NCBI GenBank assembly: GCA_008711135.1
Contig: VUAW01000006.1
Coordinates: forward strand, 1 to 64,000
Direction of reading: 5' to 3'
Length of the DNA stretch: 64,000 nucleotides
Origin: Rhodobacteraceae bacterium LNNU 3342
GTDB taxonomy: Bacteria > Pseudomonadota > Alphaproteobacteria > Rhodobacterales > Rhodobacteraceae
Position 1 is the first letter of the stretch. The number at the start of each line of letters is the position of its first letter. This document shows, one piece after another, positions 40,199 to 47,568 of the stretch. The notes under the pieces are model-generated. The model saw only the letters and a list, made by a program, of their open reading frames with translations. It did not search any database and was not told where the DNA came from. A program made the translations under genes and the position numbers.

Positions 40199-40900
40199 AT
40201 GAAAACGAATGTCATCTGCTCGGGCGGACTCGACTCCGTGTCCCTTGCACATGTGCTTGCGGATAGGGGGGCGCTGTCGCGGCTGGTCTCTTTCGACTAT
40301 GGTCAGCGCCACCGCAAGGAACTGGACTTTGCGGCGGCCTGTGCGCAGCGGCTGGGCGTGCCGCATCATGTCATCGACATGCGCGCCATCGGTGCCGCGC
40401 TCAGCGGCTCGGCCCTTACGGACGATGTCGCCGTGCCGGACGGGCACTATGCCGAAGAAACCATGAAAATCACAGTGGTGCCCAACCGCAACGCGATCAT
40501 GCTGACCATCGCCTATGGGATCGCCGCGGCAAATGGGGACGATGCGGTAGCCACCGCAGTTCACGGCGGCGACCACTTCATTTATCCGGATTGCCGCCCG
40601 CTTTTCACCGAGGCGTTCGACAGGATGCAGCGCGCCGCGCTTGATGGCTATGCCGACGTGGCGCTTTACACGCCGTTCGTGCACCGCACCAAGGCGGAGA
40701 TCGTCACCGAAGGCGCCAGGGTCGGCACCCCCTTTGCGGAGACCTGGTCATGCTACAAGGGCGGGGAGCGGCATTGCGGACGCTGTGGCACCTGCGTGGA
40801 GCGGCGCGAAGCCTTCGATCTCGCCGGCATCATCGACCCGACAGTGTACGAAGACCCGGGTTTCTGGCGTCAGGCGCTCGCCAGCCACAGGGGGGCGTGA
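40199..40900 (+). CDS. queC: 7-cyano-7-deazaguanine synthase
   Basis: 233 residues. PP-loop ATPase motif SGGLDSVSLAH, FDYGQRH, NRNAIMLTIA, and the zinc site CYKGGERHCGRCGTC. Converts 7-carboxy-7-deazaguanine to preQ0 with ATP and ammonia in queuosine synthesis. The start ATG at 40199 is set by the riboswitch ribosome binding site. Its stop overlaps queD. Confidence 0.96.
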   Translation: MKTNVICSGGLDSVSLAHVLADRGALSRLVSFDYGQRHRKELDFAAACAQRLGVPHHVIDMRAIGAALSGSALTDDVAVPDGHYAEETMKITVVPNRNAIMLTIAYGIAAANGDDAVATAVHGGDHFIYPDCRPLFTEAFDRMQRAALDGYADVALYTPFVHRTKAEIVTEGARVGTPFAETWSCYKGGERHCGRCGTCVERREAFDLAGIIDPTVYEDPGFWRQALASHRGA

Positions 40901-41253
40901 TGTTCCGGATCAGCAAGGAGTTCCATTTCTCCGCGTCGCATCAGCTTTCGCATCTGCCCGCCGACCATCAATGCGCGCGGCTGCACGGCCACAACTATGT
41001 TGTCGTGGTGGAACTCGCCGCGGCGACGCTGAATGCAGACGGGTTCGTGCGCGACTACCACGAACTCCGCCTGTTCAAGGATTACGTGGACGGTACCTTC
41101 GATCACAGGCACCTAGACGACATCCTTGATGTGCCCTCCACCGCGGAAAACCTTGCGCGGCATTTCTTTGACTGGTGCAGGGCGCGCTGGCCCGAAACCT
41201 CGGCCGTGAAGGTATCGGAGACCCCTAAGACATGGGCGGAGTATCGGCCATGA
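40900..41253 (+). CDS. queD: 6-carboxytetrahydropterin synthase
   Basis: 117 residues, starting at the ATG overlapping the queC stop. Zinc histidines in FSASHQL and LHGHNY, catalytic cysteine in CARLHGH, and the glutamate in [10 protein letters not shown]. Makes 6-carboxy-5,6,7,8-tetrahydropterin from dihydroneopterin triphosphate. Overlaps queE by four bases. Confidence 0.95.
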   Translation: MFRISKEFHFSASHQLSHLPADHQCARLHGHNYVVVVELAAATLNADGFVRDYHELRLFKDYVDGTFDHRHLDDILDVPSTAENLARHFFDWCRARWPETSAVKVSETPKTWAEYRP

Positions 41254-41957
41254 CCCTCCGCATCGCCGAGATCTTCGGCCCCACGATCCAGGGAGAGGGC
41301 GCGCTCATCGGCGAGCCTACGGTGTTCATTCGGGCAGGTGGCTGTGACTACCGCTGCTCCTGGTGTGACTCTCTTCATGCCGTTGATGGCGCGTACCGCC
41401 AGGACTGGGCAAGGATGATCGCGGCGGAAGCCTGGCAAGAGGTGCGGCACCTTTCGGGAGGGGAGCCGCTGACGGTGTCGCTGTCGGGCGGCAACCCGGC
41501 GATCCAGGACTTCGCGCCGGTGATCGCCCTGGGAAAGGCCGAAGGCTACCGTTTTGCCTGCGAGACGCAGGGATCGATCGCGCGGTCATGGTTTTCATCG
41601 CTGGACACGCTGGTTCTGAGCCCCAAGCCGCCCTCAAGCGGCGAGCAGGTGGATTGGGTAGCCTTCGACGCCTGTATAAAGGCTGCTGAAGGATGCCCGA
41701 AGGTGGTGCTGAAGGTCGTCATCTTTGACGACGTGGATTATGCTTGGGCGCGGGCCGTTGCGGAAAGGTATCCAGAGCTCCCGCTCTACCTTCAGCCCGG
41801 CAACCCGGATGTCGATCCCGATCATCCCGTGGACCTTGGTGCCTGTACCGACCGGCTGCTGTGGCTGGTCGAGAAGGTGACCAGCGACCGCTGGTTCAGC
41901 CCGCGCGTCCTGCCGCAGCTTCACGTGCTCATCTGGGGCAACAAGCGCGGCGTTTGA
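41250..41957 (+). CDS. queE: 7-carboxy-7-deazaguanine synthase (radical SAM)
   Basis: 235 residues from ATG 41250, which overlaps the queD stop. [20 protein letters not shown] leads to the cluster motif CDYRCSWCD (CxxxCxxC), followed by SGGNP and LSPKPPSS. It rearranges carboxytetrahydropterin to 7-carboxy-7-deazaguanine. With queC and queD it completes the route to preQ0; queF and folE are not in the window. Confidence 0.95.
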   Translation: MTLRIAEIFGPTIQGEGALIGEPTVFIRAGGCDYRCSWCDSLHAVDGAYRQDWARMIAAEAWQEVRHLSGGEPLTVSLSGGNPAIQDFAPVIALGKAEGYRFACETQGSIARSWFSSLDTLVLSPKPPSSGEQVDWVAFDACIKAAEGCPKVVLKVVIFDDVDYAWARAVAERYPELPLYLQPGNPDVDPDHPVDLGACTDRLLWLVEKVTSDRWFSPRVLPQLHVLIWGNKRGV

Positions 41958-42381
41958 TAGCAGCCGGTTTCGGGGGCCGGATCGACTGATCCCGGAGTTT
42001 CGGGCGGATCTGCACCGGTTGGGCAAGTTATTAGGCCCAGCCGCTCAAGAAGGGCCGGTTTGAGGAACGCCCGCCGCGGTGAACATGGCGGTCCACCGCT
42101 TTGGTCCGGCAACATGCGGTCACGCCAGCCCGCTGTTCACGTCCTGCGCCTGGTCTGCGGGGCGCGCAGCGACCACACCGGGCGCGGCGGCATGGCAGGG
42201 GCCCGCCATAGGTGGAATGGCCGCTCGCCATTGGTCAAAAGCCACCGGCTGCGCAACACCGCCTTTTGGACGCCCCACCAACATTCAGGCCGTCTTCTTG
42301 GCACTGAAGTTCGTGGGTAGGATAGGGGCTTCGCAAGCAAGAAATCAGTCCGTTTTAAAATGGCCTCTTCCGGAGATCCCG
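41958..42381. other. intergenic region, nothing recognised
   Basis: An open frame continuous with the peroxidase gene begins at 42079, but its first 101 codons show no homology and look like chance coding. A ribosome binding site GGAGA (42372-42376) serves the downstream gene. Confidence 0.45.
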
Positions 42382-44007
42382 ATGGACATCTCTAGCCTTA
42401 TCAGCCGCCTGCCGGCGCCCGTGCGGAGCGGCATCCTCGCCGCGGTCAGCCGGAACGACATGCTTCAGCATGCCCTCAGCAAGCTGATCATCAACAAATA
42501 TGCGTACAGCGCACCGGTGCGACCGCGCCCTTATTGCATGGCGGGCGACTTTCCCTCTTGGCCCGGGCTGACGGATCGCCGCTTTTCCGGAAGACACATG
42601 CCGGGGGTCGATGACACGGAGGTTGCCGGCCGACCGGATGTGGAGAAGCTCGTGCATCTCTTTGTACGCAAGGAATTCCGGCCCGCGACGGATACGAGCC
42701 TTCTCTTCGCGCTTTTCGCGCAGTGGTTCACCGACGGCTTCCTGCGCACGAAGTGGGAGCCGGAGGACACGCGCACCTTCCGGTACAACGAAAGCAACCA
42801 TGAGATCGACCTCTGCCAGATCTACGGCATCAGCGAGATCCAGACGACGATGCTGCGGGCCGGGAAGGATGGGCTACTGCGCTCTCAGATGATCGGGGGC
42901 GCGGAGTGGCCGGCTTTCCTGTTCGAAAGGCACGAGGGCAAGCTGCGGCTCGACCCCCGCTATGACCGGCAGCCGGAGAAGGACGAGGACAACCCGGCCA
43001 CGCCGGGGCTTTACACTCCGCAGAACTTCCGCCGCGTCTATGGCAAGTGGCCGGAGGAAGAGCGCGAATATGCATTCGCGGTGGGGCTTGAGCACGGCAA
43101 CTCGACCTTCGGTCACACGGTGATGAACACGCTCTTCCTGCGCGAGCACAACAGGACCGCGCGGATCCTGAAGGAGGCCCATCCCGATTGGTCGGACGAG
43201 CGGCTCTTCCAGCTTGCCCGGAACACCACCATTGCGGTGCTGCTCAACATCGTGGTCAGCGACTACATCGTCCATATCGCGCCGATCCCCATTCCGCTGG
43301 CGATCAAGCCCGGCATGGCCGAACGTGAGCGCTGGTACCGCACCAACTGGATCCCGGTGGAGTTCTCGCTCCTGTACCGGTGGCACGACCTCATCCCCGA
43401 CAAGCTGACGATCAAGGGCGAGGATATCGAAGCGGAGCGGTTCCGCGTCGCGAACCGCTGGATCGTCGAGCGGGGTCTTGACGAGGTGATCCTTGCCGCC
43501 GCACAGGAGCGGGCGGGCCGGATTGGTCTTGGCAACACGGCGCCGTTCCTGGTCGTCGACAAGAAGGGCCCCGACGTGAAGCGGCTCAGCATCGCGATGG
43601 ACCGGGCCTGCCGGCTGCCGTCCTTCAACGCCTACCGCAAGCATTACGGCCTGAAGCCCTATTCATCGTTCGAGGCGCTGACACGGGACCCTGAGTCCGC
43701 AGCCAAGCTTGAGGAGCTTTATGGCGACGTCGATCGCGTGGAACTTTTCGTCGGGCTCTTTGCCGAGGGGTATGAAGCGCCGGCAATGATGGGCGAGTTG
43801 ATGGTGACGATGGTGGCGAACGACGCCTTTACCCAAGCACTGACCAATCCGCTTCTGGCCGAGGCGGTTCATACCGAAGACGCCTTCGGGAAAGAGGGGC
43901 TTCGGATCGTCAAGGAGACGAAGACGCTCGCGCAGGTCATCGCCCGGAATACGGCGATCGGCGATCCCGGCCGCGTCAGTTTCGAGCTTGCCCCGCTGCC
44001 GGTTTGA
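42382..44007 (+). CDS. cyclooxygenase-like animal-type haem peroxidase/fatty acid dioxygenase
   Basis: 541 residues from ATG 42382, GGAGA five bases upstream. The whole length aligns by eye with the catalytic domain of prostaglandin H synthase: FAQWFTDGFLRT (its FAQHFTHQFFKT), FLREHNRTARILKEAHPDW, EFSLLYRWHDLIPD, and AYRKHYGLKPYSSFEALT. Y332 and H335 match the radical tyrosine 385 and proximal haem histidine 388. The distal histidine 207 position is D118, and the serine acetylated by aspirin corresponds to T484 (approximate). No signal peptide or EGF domain. It may oxygenate unsaturated fatty acids but have poor peroxidase activity. Isolated gene, with no obvious partner. Confidence 0.85.
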   Translation: MDISSLISRLPAPVRSGILAAVSRNDMLQHALSKLIINKYAYSAPVRPRPYCMAGDFPSWPGLTDRRFSGRHMPGVDDTEVAGRPDVEKLVHLFVRKEFRPATDTSLLFALFAQWFTDGFLRTKWEPEDTRTFRYNESNHEIDLCQIYGISEIQTTMLRAGKDGLLRSQMIGGAEWPAFLFERHEGKLRLDPRYDRQPEKDEDNPATPGLYTPQNFRRVYGKWPEEEREYAFAVGLEHGNSTFGHTVMNTLFLREHNRTARILKEAHPDWSDERLFQLARNTTIAVLLNIVVSDYIVHIAPIPIPLAIKPGMAERERWYRTNWIPVEFSLLYRWHDLIPDKLTIKGEDIEAERFRVANRWIVERGLDEVILAAAQERAGRIGLGNTAPFLVVDKKGPDVKRLSIAMDRACRLPSFNAYRKHYGLKPYSSFEALTRDPESAAKLEELYGDVDRVELFVGLFAEGYEAPAMMGELMVTMVANDAFTQALTNPLLAEAVHTEDAFGKEGLRIVKETKTLAQVIARNTAIGDPGRVSFELAPLPV

Positions 44008-44159
44008 TCGGCGGCGGGTCGCCGGGCCGGTAGCTGACCCTGCCTGAACTGCGCTGACAGGTTCGACAAGGCGCCGGCCTCATGCTGCCGGGCTGGCGAA
44101 ACAAGCCCGCCGCTTCGCCTTCGCCAGCAGGCCGGCGAAAACCCATGGTGTTGCACAAG

Positions 44160-44520
44160 TTCTACCGGCTCAGGCTCAAGGAGATCGCCGCAGGCACGCA
44201 CCGGAAGCTGCTTTGCGTGGTTCCGTGCCAGAGCAGGCCGTCTAACCGGCAATCACAACGCCTGACGATCTGGCCGGGTTGAAGATCCGCGTTTCAGCTG
44301 CGCCCGCCCAGCCGTCCTTTGGCGCGCTTGGCGCTGCCCGATGCAGATGCCGCGGGAGGTCGTGAACGTGTCTGGCGGGCGCTATTGATGCCGCAACAAC
44401 CTCTTCATCCTCCGGGGCTGACGGCTTGGTCGGGGGTTTTCTGAAGCCTGTAAGCAACTGGCATCAAGCATCGTGACAGTCACCTGTACGCTTGGAACGC
44501 CCTATCGACCTAGGATCTGG
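44160..44520 (+). pseudogene. TRAP substrate-binding protein (DctP) remnant
   Basis: Around 44253-44330 one frame reads AITTPDDLAGLKIRV and FGALGAA, the hallmark of DctP (pattern PI.TPDDLAGLKIRVP...F.ALGA). The following MPREVVNVSGG and AIDAATTSS match the next family segment but in two other frames, so several frameshifts have occurred. No start or complete frame is left. Confidence 0.6.
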
Positions 44521-44550
44521 TCGCCATCAAATGGCCGGGGCAAAGCTTGA

Positions 44551-44841
44551 AGGCCAGTTCTGGCTGAACCGCTAGCCGGAGGGCGGCAACAAGCTGGAAC
44601 TGCTGCTGGCGTAGGCGATGCCTTCTGGGCCGTCTTCAAGCCCCGCGCGCCAAATGCGGCGCTGGTGGTCGAGGTCAGCGGAGGGGCCTCGAACCATGTG
44701 TTCCAGCGCCTGACCGGGGATTCCATGGGGCGGGTCACGCGGGCGGCCTTGCCCTTTTCTGCAATTATGGCGACTTTTGCGATGATCCTTGCGGTTTTCC
44801 CCGGGCTGGTGGAGATCGTGCCCAACCTGATGATGAGATGA
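44551..44841 (+). pseudogene. C-terminal remnant of a TRAP large permease-like membrane protein
   Basis: The frame ending TGA at 44839-44841 contains GDSMGRVTRAALPF and a hydrophobic tail IMATFAMILAVFPGLVEIVP, like the last helix of DctM proteins. Nothing of the other 10 or so helices remains. Its stop overlaps the pxpB ATG (ATGA), as expected if an intact dctM once preceded pxpB. Identity of the family is moderate; the link to the DctP remnant just upstream supports it. Confidence 0.45.
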
Positions 44842-45578
44842 CCATGCAGACCCCGGCCGCACCCGCGCCCCGCATCCTGCCTTGCGGCGATCAGGCGCTG
44901 AGCTTTCAGATCGGCAAGGACATCGATGCCGGTGCCAATGCCCGCATTATTGCGCTGGCTGCCGCACTGGACGCTGCCGCCATTCCGGGTGTCATGGACC
45001 GCGTGCCGACCTACCGTTCGCTGCTGGTGCGCTATGATCCGGAAACGATCCGGGGTGCGGTGCTGGGGGCGCGGCTGACGGCGCTTTATGCGGAACTGGA
45101 GGTTGGCGCGCAGGGTGGCAGGCTGTGGCGCGTTCCGGTTCTTTATGGGGGCGAGGCAGGGCTCGATCTCGACAGCCTTGCGGCGGAAAAGGGTCTTGGG
45201 ACAGAGGAGTTGATCGCCCTGCACATGGGGGCGGAATACCGTGTCTACATGATCGGCTTTGCCCCAGGCTTTGCCTATCTTGGCGGGTTGCCGGAGGCGC
45301 TTCACGCGCCGCGGCTTGCCACCCCGCGCCAGTTGATCCCGGCGGGGGCGGTGGGCATTGGCGGGCGGCAGGCCAGCATCAACTCGGTGGCGGGGCCGTC
45401 GGGGTGGCGCTTCATCGCCGGGACGCCGGTGCGCCTGTTTGATCCGGCAAGGGCAGAGCCGTTCCTGCTGCAGGCCGGCGACCGCGTCCGGTTCGAGCGG
45501 ATCGACGTGCCGGCCTTTGCCCGGCTGGCGGAACGCGCGGCGGCCGGCAGCCCCGTGATCAGCCCAGAGGCCGCCTGA
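44838..45578 (+). CDS. pxpB: 5-oxoprolinase subunit B (KipI family)
   Basis: 246 residues. Family core YMIGFAPGFAYLGGLPEALH, TPRQLIPAGAVGIGG and GPSGWRFIAGTP are clear. With PxpC and PxpA it forms ATP-dependent 5-oxoprolinase, which opens the pyroglutamate ring. The ATG at 44838 overlaps the stop of the decayed permease remnant; ATG at 44844 is an alternative. Its stop overlaps the start of pxpC. The pxpA (LamB/YcsF) partner is not in the window. Confidence 0.9.
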   Translation: MTMQTPAAPAPRILPCGDQALSFQIGKDIDAGANARIIALAAALDAAAIPGVMDRVPTYRSLLVRYDPETIRGAVLGARLTALYAELEVGAQGGRLWRVPVLYGGEAGLDLDSLAAEKGLGTEELIALHMGAEYRVYMIGFAPGFAYLGGLPEALHAPRLATPRQLIPAGAVGIGGRQASINSVAGPSGWRFIAGTPVRLFDPARAEPFLLQAGDRVRFERIDVPAFARLAERAAAGSPVISPEAA

Positions 45579-46597
45579 TGATGGAGGTGCTTCAGCCCGG
45601 CCCGATGCTGACCGTGCAGGATCGCGGGCGGTTCGGACTGCGCCATGCGGGCGTGTCGGCGGCGGGGCCGATGGATGCGCCGGCCTTCGCGCTGGCCAAT
45701 GCGCTGGTGGGCAACGCGCTCGATGCTGCGGCGCTGGAGTTCGCGGGCTTTGGCGGCAGCTTCCGCGCCCGTGTCGATTGCCGGATCGCGGTGACGGGGG
45801 GCACGACCGAGGTTCGGATCGGCAGCCGCATCGTCCCTTCCGGCGAGGCGCATCGGGCGCGTGCGGGCGACGAGATCCACATCGGCCCGCTGGGCGGTGC
45901 GGTGTGGGGGTATCTTGCCATTTCTGGCGGCATCGCGATCGAGCCGGTGATGGGGTCGCGGGCCACGCATTTGCGAACCGGCGTGGGCGGTGTGGGCGGC
46001 GCGGTCCTGAAGCCCGGCATCCGCCTGCCGCTGGGCAGTTTCGATCCCGCAGGTCCCTGTCTGGCGCCCGTCCATCCACCGCGGCCGGACCCGGACGCGC
46101 GGGCGATCCGCGTGGTTCTGGGCCCGCAGGACGACCGGTTTGCCCCCGAAACCATCGCCCACTTCCTGTCTGACAGCTTTACTGTCACGCCGCAGCGCGA
46201 CCGGATGGCGATGGTGCTGGACGGGCCGCCGCTGCCCGCCCTTGGCGGCCATGACATCGTGTCGGACGGGACGATGATGGGCTCGATCCAGGTGCCGGGG
46301 TCGGGGCAGCCGATCGTGCTGATGGCCGAATGCCAGACCACCGGCGGGTACCCGAAGATCGCCACCGTCATCGGCGCGGACCTGCCGCGGCTTGCCCAGC
46401 TTGCCACCGGCGCCCGCTTCCGCTTTGCCGCCGTGACATGGGAGGAGGCGGAGGAGATCTGGATCGCCCATGCCCGCGCCCTCCGCGCCCGGCTGGAGGC
46501 GCTGCGGCCCAAGCCCGAGGGGGTGCTCAGCTCCGCCTACCTGTTGTCCTGCAACCTGGTGGGCGGGATCTGGCCGCCAGAGGAGGTCGTGTGGTGA
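45578..46597 (+). CDS. pxpC: 5-oxoprolinase subunit C (KipA family)
   Basis: 339 residues: N-terminal VLQPGPMLTVQDRGRFG and GVSAAGPMDAPAFALAN, middle RVVLGPQDD, and the C-terminal DGTMMGSIQVPGSGQPIVLMAE with CQTTGGYPKIA are the family signature. Translationally coupled to pxpB. Acts in pyroglutamate breakdown as part of PxpABC. Confidence 0.9.
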   Translation: MMEVLQPGPMLTVQDRGRFGLRHAGVSAAGPMDAPAFALANALVGNALDAAALEFAGFGGSFRARVDCRIAVTGGTTEVRIGSRIVPSGEAHRARAGDEIHIGPLGGAVWGYLAISGGIAIEPVMGSRATHLRTGVGGVGGAVLKPGIRLPLGSFDPAGPCLAPVHPPRPDPDARAIRVVLGPQDDRFAPETIAHFLSDSFTVTPQRDRMAMVLDGPPLPALGGHDIVSDGTMMGSIQVPGSGQPIVLMAECQTTGGYPKIATVIGADLPRLAQLATGARFRFAAVTWEEAEEIWIAHARALRARLEALRPKPEGVLSSAYLLSCNLVGGIWPPEEVVW

Positions 46598-46724
46598 CGC
46601 CCCTTCCGCCGGGAAGTCTGGCGCGGGCCGTGGATCATCGCCATGATCCTTAGACGGCTTGCAGCCCCGGGGACGCTGTCCGACCTTGCCCAAACCATTA
46701 CCATCCGCTGATCAGGAGAAACTG

Positions 46725-47138
46725 ATGCAATCCTTGTTCCACCTTGCCATTCATGTGAACGACCTTGACGAAACCCGCGCCTTTTACGGCGACGTGCTTG
46801 GCTGCACCGAGGGCCGTTCGACCGACACCTGGGTGGATTTCGACTTCTTCGGCCACCAGCTGTCGTTTCACCTTGGCAAGCCGTTCGAGACGACGCGCAC
46901 CGGCAAGGTTGGGGATCACATGGTGATGATGCCCCACATGGGCGTGGTGCTGCGGCTGGATGACTGGCTGGCGCTGGCCGCCCGGCTGGAGAAAAAGGGC
47001 GTAGCCTTCGACATCCCGCCGGTTGTCCGCTTCGAAGGCGAGCCCGGAGAGCAGCGGACCATGTTCTTCTTCGATCCCTCGGGAAACCCGATCGAGATCA
47101 AGGGCTTACGCGACTGGGAGGGGCTGTTCGCGAAGTAG
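46725..47138 (+). CDS. VOC-family (glyoxalase/dioxygenase-like) protein
   Basis: 137 residues from ATG 46725, AGGAGA six bases upstream. One vicinal oxygen chelate fold: FHLAIHVNDLDETRAFYGDVLG at the start, and MFFFDPSGNPIEIKG at the end, with the likely metal ligands His8 and Glu near the C-terminus. Members include glyoxalase I, ring-cleavage dioxygenases and fosfomycin-type resistance enzymes; the substrate cannot be told. Stands alone. Confidence 0.85.
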   Translation: MQSLFHLAIHVNDLDETRAFYGDVLGCTEGRSTDTWVDFDFFGHQLSFHLGKPFETTRTGKVGDHMVMMPHMGVVLRLDDWLALAARLEKKGVAFDIPPVVRFEGEPGEQRTMFFFDPSGNPIEIKGLRDWEGLFAK

Positions 47139-47568
47139 GCGATGGCCGAGGCAGCGCCGCTAATGGGTCACCGGCCCTGACGGCGAGGCTGACCAGCACT
47201 GTACCTGTGCAGGGCGGCCTGTGGCTGATGCAGAGCCTCTGGCCAGCGGGCTGATGCGCCGACACCGCCGGGCCAGGCTGGTGTGGATCGCCCACTCCAA
47301 GTTGCCCAAAGTAGCCACTTGCCTAAATCAGAAGGCTCGGAATTGACGCAGAGGCAGACCGAGGTGACGTTTTGGCGGCGGGAGTTTTACCTCCCGCTCT
47401 GCCTTCAGAACAGGTGGCGCGCGATCTGATCCTGCTGTTGGTGTCAGCCAGCCCCGAATCCGGAGCGCGCCAGCGCATCGGTATAGAAGCATCGGGGCAG
47501 CGGCTGGTCTGTCTGTTCTGCCAGCCGAAGGAAGCCGGGACGCGGGCTGGCCGCGTCCCGACGGCCGA
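47139..47568. other. intergenic region with hairpins
   Basis: No convincing gene. GCGGGAG-TTTTAC-CTCCCGC at 47378-47397 is a 7-bp stem-loop of unknown role. A GTG-initiated frame at 47372-47593 lacks a good ribosome binding site and recognisable domain and overlaps the decarboxylase end. Confidence 0.45.
47536..47560 (-). terminator. stem-loop after the decarboxylase gene
   Basis: CGGGACGCGG, 5-base loop, CCGCGTCCCG form a perfect 10-bp stem nine bases beyond the decarboxylase stop on the minus strand; the following minus-strand sequence GGCTTCCTTC is moderately T-rich. Confidence 0.55.

Noticed and set aside
42079-42381. N-terminal extension of 101 codons on the cyclooxygenase-like protein
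   Set aside because: No similarity to the family or to a signal peptide; the ATG at 42382 has a ribosome binding site and gives the expected length.
46594-46706. Possible small membrane gene after pxpC (frame with REVWRGPWIIAMIL)
   Set aside because: Only about 14 residues look like a membrane protein start, and the frame with a start codon ends after 21 codons; too little to call a gene or a pseudogene.
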